A stretch of 64,000 nt of DNA, from positions 992,001-1,056,000 of the forward strand of contig NZ_AP014836.1 in NCBI RefSeq assembly GCF_002356115.1. The letters are read 5' to 3'. The translations under genes and the position numbers were made by a program. This document shows positions 28,861 to 38,193 of this stretch, one piece after another. This DNA is from Candidatus Nitrosoglobus terrae (GTDB taxonomy: Bacteria; Pseudomonadota; Gammaproteobacteria; Nitrosococcales; Nitrosococcaceae). The notes beneath the pieces were generated by a model that searched no databases, was not told where the DNA came from, and was given only the letters and a program-made list of their open reading frames with translations. Each line of letters begins with the position of its first letter. The stretch's first letter is position 1.

Positions 28861-30762
28861 ATGGCTGATCTTTTGGGTGAAGAGGGTCCTCTTGCTACCC
28901 ATATAAAGGGTTTTGCCCCCCGCCGCCCGCAGCAAGAAATGGCTGAAGCGGTGAGGAAGGCTTTAAAAGAAAAACAAATCTTAGTGACCGAGGCGGGCAC
29001 TGGAACGGGTAAAACATATGCTTACTTAGTGCCAGCGCTGCTATCAGAAAATAAAATTATTATTTCAACTGGAACTAAACACCTTCAGGATCAGCTCTAT
29101 CATCGAGATTTACCCTTAGTGAAGGCAGCCTTAGGCGTTTCTGCTCAGACTTGTCTTCTGAAAGGCAGAGCTAATTATCTGTGCCTTCATCGTTTATATC
29201 TTTTGGTACAGGAAAGAAGCATAGAAGAAGGTGCGCTAGCGGCAAATTTAGCCAAGATACAACAATGGGCGCGCCGAACGCGTACTGGGGATATCAGCGA
29301 ATTAAGTAAAATCCCAGAAAATTCACCTCTTTGGCCTCGGGTAACTTCCACGGTAGATAACTGCTTTGGCCAAGATTGCCCAGTTTTCTCTGAATGCTAT
29401 TTTATGGTCGCTCGCCGGCAAGCTCAGGATGCTGATATCTTGGTGATTAATCATCATCTGCTGTTATCAGATATTGTTCTACAGGAGAAGGGCTATGGTG
29501 ATGTATTGCCCATGGCTGCAGCCTATATTATCGATGAAGCACATCAGCTCCCTGAGGTAGCTTCCCGTTTTTTTGGACAACAGGTCAATAGCCGCCAATT
29601 GTTAGAATTAATTCATGACAGTAGAGCTAAATATTTAGATGACCCTTCTGGGATGGCCAATATCCGTGATATTTGCCATCAGCTAGAGCAAGTCACTGTG
29701 GATTTTCAGGCTACTTTAGGCGCTAAAGAGCATCGCTTTGCTTGGCGGGAAGCTATAGATACTCGATCCGTGGCGCTGGCTTTAGAGAATTTAAGCACTA
29801 CCTTAGCAAATCTGGAGCTAGAACTGAAATTGGTCGCAGATCGGGATAAAGGCTTGGAAAATTGTTATAAACAAGCAGGTAAGTTACAAGCGCAGCTTGC
29901 AGTATTTTCTCAACAGCCTAATGATGATTGGGTTTATTGGTTTGAAACACGGAGCCGATCTTTTATCCTCAGCGCTAGCCCGTTAGACATAGGAGAAAAT
30001 TTTCATGCCTATATGGCGCGCCAACAAGCTAGCTGGATATTTACCTCAGCAACCATCGCAGTGGGTGAGTGCTTTGAGCACTTCAACCAGCAGTTAAATT
30101 TGGTTCCTACCGTAACTTACCGCTGGGAAAGTCCTTTTGATTTCCGGCAACAAGCGCTTTTATATCAGCCTGCTGGATTACCTGATCCTCATGATCCTCA
30201 CTATATTGATGCTGTTATTGAAGCGGTTCTACCCGTCCTTATAGCTAGTCAAGGTCGAGCTTTCCTGCTTTTCACCAGTCATCAAGCGTTAAAGAAAGCT
30301 TATGATTTGCTTCGAAATAAAATTCTATTTCCTCTGCTGGTACAGGGCAGTGCGCCCCGTAGTGAATTACTCACCAGTTTCCGTAGCTTAGGGAATGCAA
30401 TTTTATTGGGCACTAGCAGCTTTTGGGAGGGGGTGGATGTCCGGGGGAGTGCTTTATCTTGCGTGATAATTGATAAACTGCCTTTTGCCTCTCCAAGTGA
30501 GCCACTATTACAGGCGAGAATTGATGCTATTCGTCGTCGAGGAGGTAATCCTTTTATGGATTATCAACTTCCCCATGCGATTGTTCAACTCAAGCAGGGG
30601 GTAGGGCGACTGATTCGTGATGCCCATGATCGAGGATTATTAATGCTATGTGATCCGCGCCTGCATAATAAATCCTATGGCTGGTTATTCCTAAAAAGCC
30701 TTCCAAATATGCCTAGAACTCAAGATATCGCTGATGTTAAAGCATTTTTTGCTAAAGTTTAA
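28861..30762 (+). CDS. yoaA: DinG-family ATP-dependent DNA helicase YoaA
   Basis: A 633-residue superfamily 2, XPD-like 5'-3' helicase involved in repair of damaged forks. Q-motif RPQQ lies near 24. Walker A is EAGTGTGKTYAYL (about 44-56). Four Cys of a [4Fe-4S] cluster follow (LKGRANYLCL, NCFGQDC and FSECYF). DEAH is in IIDEAHQLPEVA, and the C-terminal motifs include TSSFWEGVDVRG and QGVGRLIRD. I choose the ATG at 28861 because YoaA proteins start close to this point; an in-frame GTG at 28834 would add nine residues. Neither has a strong ribosome site. Confidence 0.92.
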   Translation: MADLLGEEGPLATHIKGFAPRRPQQEMAEAVRKALKEKQILVTEAGTGTGKTYAYLVPALLSENKIIISTGTKHLQDQLYHRDLPLVKAALGVSAQTCLLKGRANYLCLHRLYLLVQERSIEEGALAANLAKIQQWARRTRTGDISELSKIPENSPLWPRVTSTVDNCFGQDCPVFSECYFMVARRQAQDADILVINHHLLLSDIVLQEKGYGDVLPMAAAYIIDEAHQLPEVASRFFGQQVNSRQLLELIHDSRAKYLDDPSGMANIRDICHQLEQVTVDFQATLGAKEHRFAWREAIDTRSVALALENLSTTLANLELELKLVADRDKGLENCYKQAGKLQAQLAVFSQQPNDDWVYWFETRSRSFILSASPLDIGENFHAYMARQQASWIFTSATIAVGECFEHFNQQLNLVPTVTYRWESPFDFRQQALLYQPAGLPDPHDPHYIDAVIEAVLPVLIASQGRAFLLFTSHQALKKAYDLLRNKILFPLLVQGSAPRSELLTSFRSLGNAILLGTSSFWEGVDVRGSALSCVIIDKLPFASPSEPLLQARIDAIRRRGGNPFMDYQLPHAIVQLKQGVGRLIRDAHDRGLLMLCDPRLHNKSYGWLFLKSLPNMPRTQDIADVKAFFAKV

Positions 30763-30772
30763 TATTTTTTAA

Positions 30773-31894
30773 ATGAAAACGGCATTAATTACCGGTATTA
30801 CAGGTCAAGACGGTATGTATTTGGCTGAGCTCTTGCTTAAAAAAGGCTATAAAGTGCATGGCATTAAGCGGCGCTCTTCCTTGTTTAATACTGATCGTAT
30901 TGATCATCTCTATCAGGGTCCTCATGAATTGAATCGGCATTTTATCCTTCACTATGGCGATTTAACTGATGCCACTAACTTAATTCGAATCATTCAAGAG
31001 GTACAACCGGATGAACTATATAATTTAGCGGCTCAAAGCCATGTAGCAGTTTCCTTTGAGACACCAGAGTATACAGCTAATGCAGATGCGCTGGGAACGT
31101 TGAGATTATTAGAGGCAATCCGCATTTCGGGATTAGAAGAAAAAACTCGATTTTATCAAGCTTCTACCTCTGAGCTTTACGGTAAAGTAAAGACGGTTCC
31201 TCAAAATGAACAGACCCCTTTTTATCCTCGATCTCCTTACGGCGTAGCTAAGCTCTACGCTTACTGGATTACGGTAAATTATCGAGAAGCTTACGGGATG
31301 TACGCTTGTAATGGAATTTTATTCAACCATGAATCTCCAGTACGGGGGGAGACTTTTATTACCCGTAAAGTGACCCGTGGGTTGGCTCGGGTTGCCTCGG
31401 GATTACAGGATTGTTTATATGTGGGCAATCTTGAAGCGCGACGAGATTGGGGGCACGCACGGGATTATGCTAAAGCTCAATGGTTAATGCTACAGCAAAA
31501 GAACCCGGATGATTATGTTATTGCTACTGGCGAGCAGTACTCTGTACGAGAATTCATTGAGCAGGCCGCGTATGTGCTGGGTTTTTCCTTAAGCTGGAAA
31601 GGAAAAGGAGTAGATGAGGTAGGAATAGTGGCCGCAGCTGAAGCAAAATCTCATGAATATGATGGCATTAAAGCTGGAGATATTATTATTCGAGTAGATT
31701 CTCGTTATTTTCGTCCTACTGAGGTGGAAACTTTGCTAGGTGATGCCAGTAAGGCGCGGAAAATGCTTGGCTGGACTCCCCAAGTGAGTTTTAATAAGTT
31801 AGTGCACGAGATGGTAGTAGAGGATTTAAAATATGCCCAACGGGATGAGCTTTGTCGTCGGGAAGGTTATCGAACCTTTGATTATTATGAGTGA
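30773..31894 (+). CDS. gmd: GDP-mannose 4,6-dehydratase
   Basis: A 373-residue short-chain dehydrogenase that converts GDP-D-mannose to GDP-4-keto-6-deoxymannose, the branch point to GDP-fucose, rhamnose or perosamine for surface polysaccharide. NADP-binding [15 protein letters not shown] (about 8-22), [15 protein letters not shown], the catalytic TSELYG and the [10 protein letters not shown] Tyr-Lys pair are all present. Length is standard. It starts ten bases after yoaA. No downstream sugar-nucleotide gene is adjacent, so the final sugar cannot be deduced. Confidence 0.97.
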   Translation: MKTALITGITGQDGMYLAELLLKKGYKVHGIKRRSSLFNTDRIDHLYQGPHELNRHFILHYGDLTDATNLIRIIQEVQPDELYNLAAQSHVAVSFETPEYTANADALGTLRLLEAIRISGLEEKTRFYQASTSELYGKVKTVPQNEQTPFYPRSPYGVAKLYAYWITVNYREAYGMYACNGILFNHESPVRGETFITRKVTRGLARVASGLQDCLYVGNLEARRDWGHARDYAKAQWLMLQQKNPDDYVIATGEQYSVREFIEQAAYVLGFSLSWKGKGVDEVGIVAAAEAKSHEYDGIKAGDIIIRVDSRYFRPTEVETLLGDASKARKMLGWTPQVSFNKLVHEMVVEDLKYAQRDELCRREGYRTFDYYE

Positions 31895-31936
31895 TAATTA
31901 TGGTACTTTTACTATCAGTAGAAAGAGAGGAAGCCT

Positions 31937-32536
31937 ATGAAAAAATCTAATTTTTATCTTTTTATGCTACCTGCTAATTTTGTGAGCATCGGCTTCCATC
32001 TGAGTGTCTTGTTAATATTATTAATTATCAGCAGTATCATGACTATTGCCAGAGGAGATGCCCCCATGGAGCTAGTTCTTACCTCTCCTGCATTTAATCA
32101 TCAGGGAGAAATCCCCGTTGGGTATACCTGTGATGGGGAAGATATTTCCCCTGAATTGTCTTGGTCTTATATCCCCACTGGGACTAAGAGTTTGGCATTG
32201 ATTATGGAAGATCCAGATGCACCTGATCCAGCAGCGCCCAAAATGACTTGGATTCATTGGATGCTTTATAATATTCCGTTATCAGCTACCGGCTTACGTC
32301 GAGATATCAATCCTGTGTATCTGCCTATTGGAACTCGGGAAGGTTTAAATAGCTGGGGTCGAACAGGCTATGGCGGCCCTTGCCCTCCCATAGGACGTCA
32401 CCGTTATTTTTATAAGCTTTATGCCTTAGATATAGTGCTGCCTGATTTAAACATGCCAACAAAAAATGCCTTGGAGGAAGCTATGACTAGCCATATACTT
32501 GCGCAATCAGTACTTATGGGAACTTATCAACGTTAG
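31937..32536 (+). CDS. YbhB/YbcL family PEBP-like protein
   Basis: A 199-residue protein with an N-terminal hydrophobic segment (about 20-42) that would export or anchor it, then the phosphatidylethanolamine-binding fold: SPAFNHQGEIPVGYTCDGEDISPELSW, IMEDPDAPDP (the anion-binding DPD), FIHWMLYNIP-like and GYGGPCPPIGRHRYFYKLYALD. Bacterial members are of unknown function, and some are linked to stress. GAGAGGAAG precedes the ATG. Likely periplasmic. Confidence 0.92.
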   Translation: MKKSNFYLFMLPANFVSIGFHLSVLLILLIISSIMTIARGDAPMELVLTSPAFNHQGEIPVGYTCDGEDISPELSWSYIPTGTKSLALIMEDPDAPDPAAPKMTWIHWMLYNIPLSATGLRRDINPVYLPIGTREGLNSWGRTGYGGPCPPIGRHRYFYKLYALDIVLPDLNMPTKNALEEAMTSHILAQSVLMGTYQR

Positions 32537-32614
32537 TTATTTAAATAATTGAATAGCTTGATCCTATTTGCCAAGTCGATAGTTATTCATTATAGGACAG
32601 GGTTGATATTGATC

Positions 32615-32998
32615 TTAGGACGAAAGTGTTCGCACGAACACCATTCCAACATAAAGAGCACCTAGGCCGACCACCACTGAGCCGATAACATACAGCGTGG
32701 CATCGATAATCTCCCCTCTAGAGTTTAGCAGTGTGATCTGAAGTATAAAGGTCGAAAAAGTGGTGAAGCCGCCGATGATTCCTGTTGCTATGAATAGCTG
32801 TCCCTGTTGCGACATACTGTTCTTGAGCACCCAATACTCGATCATCACACCCATGAGGAAAGAACCTAGCACATTGATACAGAACGTGCTGACTAGATAT
32901 TGAAATTGAACGCCTAGGAGTCGTAGCGATAAGACATTGATACCGTGCCGCATCGCCGAGCCGATACCACCGCCTACAAACACAAGAAGAAATTCCAT
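32615..32998 (-). CDS. crcB: Fluoride exporter CrcB/Fluc
   Basis: A 127-residue protein with four membrane segments that forms a dual-topology dimeric fluoride channel. Motifs: GGGIGSAMRHGI at the N-terminus, TFCINVLGSFLMG with the pore Asn, and GIIGGFTTFSTF with the pore-lining Phe residues. AGGTAGGA sits directly before the ATG. A fluoride riboswitch lies about 100 bases upstream on the same strand. The gene is visibly richer in G+C (close to half) than its neighbours, which suggests that the riboswitch-crcB unit was acquired. Confidence 0.95.
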   Translation of the reverse strand: MEFLLVFVGGGIGSAMRHGINVLSLRLLGVQFQYLVSTFCINVLGSFLMGVMIEYWVLKNSMSQQGQLFIATGIIGGFTTFSTFILQITLLNSRGEIIDATLYVIGSVVVGLGALYVGMVFVRTLSS

Positions 32999-33006
32999 CC
33001 TACCTA

Positions 33007-33095
33007 TTGCCCTTGTTGATTAAGAACTGTGGGCAACAAGAACCCGTTGGCGGCAGGTTACTGGACATCTATCGCGGACGGGTTAGCGCACCCGT
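33007..33095 (-). promoter_or_regulatory. Possible expression platform of the crcB riboswitch
   Basis: Reading the minus strand from the aptamer to crcB: ACGGGT (33090-33095), ACCCGT (33078-33083), a second ACGGGT (33042-33047), TTGCCC (33031-33036) and GGGCAA (33007-33012), just before the ribosome site. The middle ACCCGT could pair with either ACGGGT copy, and TTGCCC/GGGCAA forms a stem next to the ribosome site. No U-run follows, so control of translation is more likely than termination. This is inference from base complementarity only. Confidence 0.45.
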
Positions 33096-33099
33096 TTCA

Positions 33100-33155
33100 G
33101 TAGGAGCCATCAGCTTTTACGAGCGGTTATTGGGAAGCTCCATTCCCATTACAAG
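33100..33155 (-). ncRNA. Fluoride riboswitch (crcB motif)
   Basis: On the minus strand the leader contains GGGAATGGAGCTTCCC (33132-33147), then AATAACCGCTCG, then AGCTGATGGCTCCTAC (33100-33115). This matches the known crcB RNA: a first stem with AUGGAGUUC, the AUAAC-GCU joining region, and the diagnostic CUGAUGrCUCCUAC end that forms the pseudoknot around the fluoride/Mg2+ site. It precedes crcB in the same direction, which agrees with fluoride-induced expression. A TAGAAT at 33161-33166 (minus strand) could be the -10 box. Confidence 0.92.
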
Positions 33156-33269
33156 AGCCTATTCTAGCAGTTAATTAATAGGTATATCTACTAAATAGAG
33201 CTAGGAATTTGATACTGATTAACTCTTCTGATTCGATGGTATTCAAAGTTATCTAGATTTATTAATTAT

Positions 33270-34853
33270 TTAAATAACTTGCTCTCCCTGCTGAGAGAAA
33301 TAGCGCTCTAGATATTTTTGGAAAGGAAGATGGTCAGCGGCTTCTATAGCTTGCTGCTGCGTCCAAGACTCCTGCGCTAGATGAGTGAAATATTGGTATT
33401 GTTCTTTTTTTAAAGGCAATTGCTTGAAATAATTGGCATGAGCTTGGGAGAGTTCCATAGCAAGATCTTGAAAAGAGATCTGTTTCTCTCGCATCTGGGT
33501 AAGCATGCGAGCAGAAGGGGTCAAATCGCTTCTGGAGATAACCTCTAATTGCATGGTAAGCGCTTGGGTATAAGGACGATCAGATTCTTCTTGATCTAAT
33601 AACTCACATATTCCTCTCATTTCATCGCAGATCTCCTGTGCCCATTCTTGAAGTGGTCTAGCCTGCCCTCCATGCTGCAATTTTAAGTGGGGATCGCGCC
33701 CGCAGCAGGCTGCAGTTTTTTGGTTATACTCAACTTCTCGACGCTCATCCGTATTGAGCATTGGGCCGGCTTTTAAAAGACATAAAATCAGTAAAGCTTC
33801 CAGAAAATATAGCTGTTGTTCATTTGTACCCAGCGGATCATAGGCGCTGATATCTAAAGCTCTTACCTCTACGTATTGCACTCCTCGACGTTTAAGCGCC
33901 AGCGTGGGTTTTTCGCCAGCGTGGGTAGTTTGCTTGGGTCGTATAAAACTATAGTATTCATTCTCAATCTGAAGGATGTTAGTACTAAGCTGGCGATATT
34001 CCCCGTTGACAATAACACCGATATCTCGATAGGGCATAAAAGGGGTTTCCATTGCTCGAGTAAGATCGGTAATGTACTCTGAAAGGGTATTATAGGAAAT
34101 ATCCATATTGGCTTGAGTTTTATTTTTATAGCCAATATCACTCATACGTAGTGAGGTAGCGTAAGGCAAAAAATAGGTGCTTTGATCGAAGCTAAGAAAC
34201 CCTTCTGGTTTTTCTTTCAGGAAAGATTTACAAACTGTAGGAGAGGTACCAAATAGGTAGGGAATTAACCAACCAAGGCGATGGAAGTTACGAAGGAGAT
34301 GAAAATAGCTGTCGTTAATAAACTCAAATAGGGATCGGCTATCGCTTTCCTGCTCTTTAAATATGGGCCAGAAAGTTTCAGGGAGTGAGTAGTTAAAATG
34401 GATACCAGCAATGGCTTGCATCCGCCGTCCATAGCGATAACCTAGCCCTCGCCGGTAAATATGCTTCATTTGTCCAACATTAGAATGGCCATAGTAAGCG
34501 ATAGGAATATTAAGATCATCTCTTATCGCGCAGGGCATGCTTGTAGCCCAAAGGAGCTCTTGATCCAGTTGCTGGTAGGTAAATTGATGAATAAGCGATA
34601 AGAAGGTGAGCATTTCCCGCATCTCAGCGTAGGGAGGGGTTACAAACTCTAGTAAGGATTCTGAATAGTCAGTGGTAATGTAAGGATGGGTGAGAGCCGA
34701 TCCAAGGGCGCATGGATGAGGCGTTTGAGCTAGATCTCCCTTAAGGGTAATGCGTAAGCTTTCTTTTTCTATGCCTTTCTTACCTCCCTTAAGCAGTTCT
34801 TTATAAGAGGAACGGGTGAGCCACCGTAGGCGCTGCTGCAAGATCTTATCCAA
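33270..34853 (-). CDS. gshA: Glutamate-cysteine ligase (gamma type)
   Basis: A 527-residue enzyme that makes gamma-glutamylcysteine, the first step of glutathione synthesis. The gammaproteobacterial GshA signature is clear: GKKGIEKESLRI, ALTHPYITTDYSESLLEFVTPP, GIHFNYSLPE, PYATSLRMSDIGY and YVEVRALDISAYDPLG. Length is close to the 518 of E. coli. It lies 43 bases after a small membrane protein and downstream of glutathione reductase on the same strand, so synthesis and recycling of glutathione appear co-transcribed. No gshB is seen here. Confidence 0.97.
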   Translation of the reverse strand: MDKILQQRLRWLTRSSYKELLKGGKKGIEKESLRITLKGDLAQTPHPCALGSALTHPYITTDYSESLLEFVTPPYAEMREMLTFLSLIHQFTYQQLDQELLWATSMPCAIRDDLNIPIAYYGHSNVGQMKHIYRRGLGYRYGRRMQAIAGIHFNYSLPETFWPIFKEQESDSRSLFEFINDSYFHLLRNFHRLGWLIPYLFGTSPTVCKSFLKEKPEGFLSFDQSTYFLPYATSLRMSDIGYKNKTQANMDISYNTLSEYITDLTRAMETPFMPYRDIGVIVNGEYRQLSTNILQIENEYYSFIRPKQTTHAGEKPTLALKRRGVQYVEVRALDISAYDPLGTNEQQLYFLEALLILCLLKAGPMLNTDERREVEYNQKTAACCGRDPHLKLQHGGQARPLQEWAQEICDEMRGICELLDQEESDRPYTQALTMQLEVISRSDLTPSARMLTQMREKQISFQDLAMELSQAHANYFKQLPLKKEQYQYFTHLAQESWTQQQAIEAADHLPFQKYLERYFSQQGEQVI

Positions 34854-34896
34854 AGTTTTGGTTTTCCTAATTAGGGCGTTATTGCGAGAGTGAGCT

Positions 34897-35217
34897 TTAG
34901 GCCTGCAACAAGCGAATAACTAAAGGTTTCCAAGCGGTGATTAAAACGATAATCAGCACTAATTCTAATCCTATAATACGCCAATAACGTGTACGTTCAG
35001 TCCCTTCAGTATCGGTCATAAATATACGGCTCATCATGATATCAAGGGCTATAACAAACAGCATAATAATGGTTAGCGCTGGGGCAACGTTACCTACTAC
35101 AGCGCGCCAACCTCCGAAGGGAGGGGCATCCGTAGCAATGGGGGCTAATCCAACAAGAATAGCTGTGAATACAGCTAATGCAATACGCATAATGCCAAAA
35201 TAATTAATAAATTTCAT
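34897..35217 (-). CDS. Small three-helix membrane protein of unknown function
   Basis: A 106-residue protein with hydrophobic segments at about 8-26, 42-63 and 83-104, and a short polar stretch (MTDTEGTERTRYW) between the second and third. GGAGAG lies just before the ATG. I do not recognise the family. It sits between gor (44-base gap) and gshA (43-base gap) on the same strand, so it is very probably co-expressed with glutathione metabolism. Confidence 0.65.
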   Translation of the reverse strand: MKFINYFGIMRIALAVFTAILVGLAPIATDAPPFGGWRAVVGNVAPALTIIMLFVIALDIMMSRIFMTDTEGTERTRYWRIIGLELVLIIVLITAWKPLVIRLLQA

Positions 35218-35261
35218 AGCTCTCTCCTGATATTAAGATCTTAGGTAAGAAATAAGAGGCC

Positions 35262-36620
35262 CTATTGTTCTACTATGGGATCCCGTAAAGTAACAAATTC
35301 TTCAGCAGCGGTAGGATGAATTCCAATAGTGCTATCAAATATAGATTTGGTAGCTCCGGCTTTAATGGCGATTGCAATGCCTTGAATAATCTCTCCAGCA
35401 TCAGGCCCGATCATATGGGCACCAATAACTTTTTGAGTAGCTTTTTCTACAATAATTTTGACTATCGTTTGCTCATCGCGACCGCTTAAAGTGTGCTTTA
35501 AGGGGCGAAAGTAGGAGCGATAAACTTGGATGTCATGATAGCGTTCTCGTGCTTGATCTTCAGTAAGTCCTACGGTAGCAATACTAGGCTGACTGAAGAT
35601 ACAGGTAGGAATATTGTTGTAGTCTAACCGAGTATGCTGCCCTCCAAAGAGATTACGCGCTAACACCATGGCCTCAGCTATGGCAACTGGTGTTAGATTA
35701 AGGCGATGGGTAACATCCCCAATTCCATAGATGGAAGGAACCGTACTTTGATAGTCATCATTGACTACGATAGCGCCATTTTGCTTAAGCGTAACCCCTA
35801 ATTTTTCTAATCCTAATCCTGCAGTTTGAGGTGCCCGTCCAGTGGCATACATCACTTTATCAACTTTAAGATTCTCTCCATGATGGAGTGTGAGAGTAAA
35901 TTCTTGTCCTATTTTCTCAATAGAGGCTACTTCTGTATTAAAGCGAAGCGCAATATTTTCTTTGATCATCTGTGTGGCTAAACTTTGCCGCAGATCCGGA
36001 TCAAACCCTCGAAGAAAAAGCGGTCCCCGATCCAATAGAGTTACCTGACTCCCTAGCCCATTAAAAATGCTAGCAAACTCCACCCCAATATAACCACCCC
36101 CCACAATAGCAATTCGTTCTGGAAGCATATCAAGAAAAAAAGCCTCATTTGAGGTAATAACATGCTCATGGCCTAGAATCTTGGGAACAACGGGTTGACC
36201 GCCAGTAGCGATTAAAATTCGTTCTGCTGTGTAACGCTGATGGTTAATTAAAAGGCTATAAGGGGTTTCTAGCTGCGCATAACCGCTTACTAGTGTGACG
36301 CCTGCTTTTTTTAATAAATCTTCATAGATTTTGTTAAGACGTTTAATTTCTGTATTCTTGTTCTGGATGAGAGTTGTCCAATCAAAATGGTATTGATTTA
36401 TAGACCAGCCAAAGTTAGTTGCATCCGCAAAATCTTTAGCAAAATGGGCAGCGTAAAAGAGCAATTTTTTAGGAATACAGCCGAGATTGACGCAAGTTCC
36501 TCCCAGATCTTGTCCCTCAGCAATGGCTACCCGAGCCCCAAAAGCAGCTGACATTCGCGCGGCCCGCACCCCTCCAGAGCCTGCGCCAATGACAAAAAGA
36601 TCAAAATCGTAGGAAGCCAT
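35262..36620 (-). CDS. gor: Glutathione-disulfide reductase
   Basis: A 452-residue flavoprotein that reduces GSSG with NAD(P)H. The FAD site is GAGSGGVRAARM (12-23). The redox-active disulfide is Cys43-Cys48 in GGTCVNLGCIPKK. The nucleotide-binding motif GGGYIGVEFASIF follows, and the C-terminal catalytic His-Glu is in HPTAAEEFVTLR. The segment after the GGGYIG motif should set the NADPH/NADH preference, but I cannot settle it by eye. It follows the cytochrome lipoprotein gene by 21 bases. Confidence 0.95.
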   Translation of the reverse strand: MASYDFDLFVIGAGSGGVRAARMSAAFGARVAIAEGQDLGGTCVNLGCIPKKLLFYAAHFAKDFADATNFGWSINQYHFDWTTLIQNKNTEIKRLNKIYEDLLKKAGVTLVSGYAQLETPYSLLINHQRYTAERILIATGGQPVVPKILGHEHVITSNEAFFLDMLPERIAIVGGGYIGVEFASIFNGLGSQVTLLDRGPLFLRGFDPDLRQSLATQMIKENIALRFNTEVASIEKIGQEFTLTLHHGENLKVDKVMYATGRAPQTAGLGLEKLGVTLKQNGAIVVNDDYQSTVPSIYGIGDVTHRLNLTPVAIAEAMVLARNLFGGQHTRLDYNNIPTCIFSQPSIATVGLTEDQARERYHDIQVYRSYFRPLKHTLSGRDEQTIVKIIVEKATQKVIGAHMIGPDAGEIIQGIAIAIKAGATKSIFDSTIGIHPTAAEEFVTLRDPIVEQ

Positions 36621-36641
36621 GATAAATATAACTCCTTTAGC

Positions 36642-38072
36642 CTATAAGGTTTTCAAATATTCTAGGATTTGTTGCCTCTCTTCTGTAGTCAAACCATCTC
36701 CAAAAGTATGACCGCTATTAGAGTACCCTTGTAATGTTGTGTCATAGAGGCGTTTACGTTGTTCTGGATCAGAGGTGTCAGCTTTACCATAGGCTAGCTT
36801 AGTGTAATTCCAACCTAAGGTTTGTTCGTTATAGTCTTTAGAATTGTCAAAATTACGAGTCCAGTACTGAGGCCGCGCTGCACTATTTAACAGCGCTTCA
36901 ATCGTAGGAATAGAGCCGTTATGCAGGTAAGGTGCAGTTGCCCAGATACCGTCTAAGGGAGGTGCTAGATAGCCTGGAACCCATTCTAAGTGTGAGTGTT
37001 CCCCATAAAAAGATTGTGCCAACCAAGAGCCAAATTGTTTGAGTTGTTTTCCTAATGCTGCGGTGATGTACTCAGGATCAGTACCAATCTCCTTAAATGG
37101 AATAACTAAATTGGGATAATGCCCGTTATTACCATAAGTGCCATGGCAACGGGCGCAATAGTTGTCAAATACCTGCTTACCTTGGCTAGCAAGTTCTTGG
37201 TTAATAGAAAATGGATAGACGGGGGGTGCTATAGAGGCAATATAAGCGCGAATATCGGGCGCGTAAGAGTCAATGGATTGCGCCTCCTCTACGGTGTCCG
37301 TACAAAGCGTAGAAGCCAAGATTTCAAGCCGAGCATGATCACCGCGACCAGAAGCTGAGTAAAACATAGCGTTTACTTTTTGCATTCGCCACCAAGGGGG
37401 CACGCTTACAGGTAGAGGTTTTTTAGAGGGAGGATCTATAAGCGGTTTGTTAGACCAATTCAGTGTTTTTGGATCTCGATGGGCAAAGAGCGCCCAAGTC
37501 ATGTTAACGGCCGAGTTGACCCCTATAGTATCTGTTCTAATATAAGGGCTAATGGCGCTCACCCGATCGGCCCATCTACGCCATTCAGCTGTTTCTTGTT
37601 CTCCTTCCACATAAACCCCTATGCTTTCCACGTTCGCTGCAAAGTCTTGGGTAAGATCCAAAGATTCATTGCCAAGGCCGATAATTAACTGATCATTAAA
37701 GGGGCTAGCGTGACAAAATAAGCAATTATTGACAACCAGATCAACGTTCTCTTTTTGGTAATACGTTTGATAGTAGGGTAATTGAGTATTTAGCTTATTT
37801 CTTCCAGCTAGCGTGTATTTAGGGGGATGGTAAAGCCCACTTTTCTTATAAGCAGAGTAAGGTATGCCACAGGTTACGTAGGCCTTGTTAATGAGTGCAT
37901 CATAACCAGTTTTAGGGTCTCCGGATCGCTGAGGGCTGCTAGGGATAAATCCAGTTGGAGATTTCGCTATTGTTAGCGTTTTACCTGCTTGAGGTGTTTC
38001 ATCTGATCCGCAGGCAGTTAATAAAAGAATAAGACTGGCCATGGCCGCTATCCATTGTTTAGGCTGCTGCAT
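36642..38072 (-). CDS. Diheme c-type cytochrome lipoprotein (RoxA/di-heme peroxidase-like)
   Basis: A 476-residue exported protein with lipobox LLTAC (Cys21) and two heme c sites, CLFCH at 117-121 and CARCH at 306-310. Between and after them are segments typical of large di-heme oxidoreductases, such as PPPKYTL-like, QLIIGLGNESLD, PPWWRMQKVNAMFYSASGRGDH and, near 376, LDGIWATAPYLHNGSIPT. The length and the two widely spaced hemes suggest a member of the RoxA/MauG-like superfamily, lipid-anchored on the periplasmic face. Substrate unknown. It heads the unit with gor, a small membrane protein and gshA, so a role in peroxide or redox stress is a fair guess. Confidence 0.75.
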   Translation of the reverse strand: MQQPKQWIAAMASLILLLTACGSDETPQAGKTLTIAKSPTGFIPSSPQRSGDPKTGYDALINKAYVTCGIPYSAYKKSGLYHPPKYTLAGRNKLNTQLPYYQTYYQKENVDLVVNNCLFCHASPFNDQLIIGLGNESLDLTQDFAANVESIGVYVEGEQETAEWRRWADRVSAISPYIRTDTIGVNSAVNMTWALFAHRDPKTLNWSNKPLIDPPSKKPLPVSVPPWWRMQKVNAMFYSASGRGDHARLEILASTLCTDTVEEAQSIDSYAPDIRAYIASIAPPVYPFSINQELASQGKQVFDNYCARCHGTYGNNGHYPNLVIPFKEIGTDPEYITAALGKQLKQFGSWLAQSFYGEHSHLEWVPGYLAPPLDGIWATAPYLHNGSIPTIEALLNSAARPQYWTRNFDNSKDYNEQTLGWNYTKLAYGKADTSDPEQRKRLYDTTLQGYSNSGHTFGDGLTTEERQQILEYLKTL

Positions 38073-38134
38073 CTCTTTCTCCTATTATTTAATGGAACGA
38101 CTTAGAATTTAAACACATATTGAACTTTAAATGA

Positions 38135-38169
38135 AACCAAGTGCTGATAAGCTATGGCTTTTCTTGGTT
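38135..38169 (-). terminator. Possible terminator after the AttH-like gene
   Basis: AACCAAG (38135-38141) and CTTGGTT (38163-38169) form a seven-base-pair stem with a long loop, 25 bases past the stop of the minus-strand gene. The U-run is short, so support is weak. Confidence 0.3.
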
Positions 38170-38193
38170 ATTTTAAGCGCTGAAATATTCATC

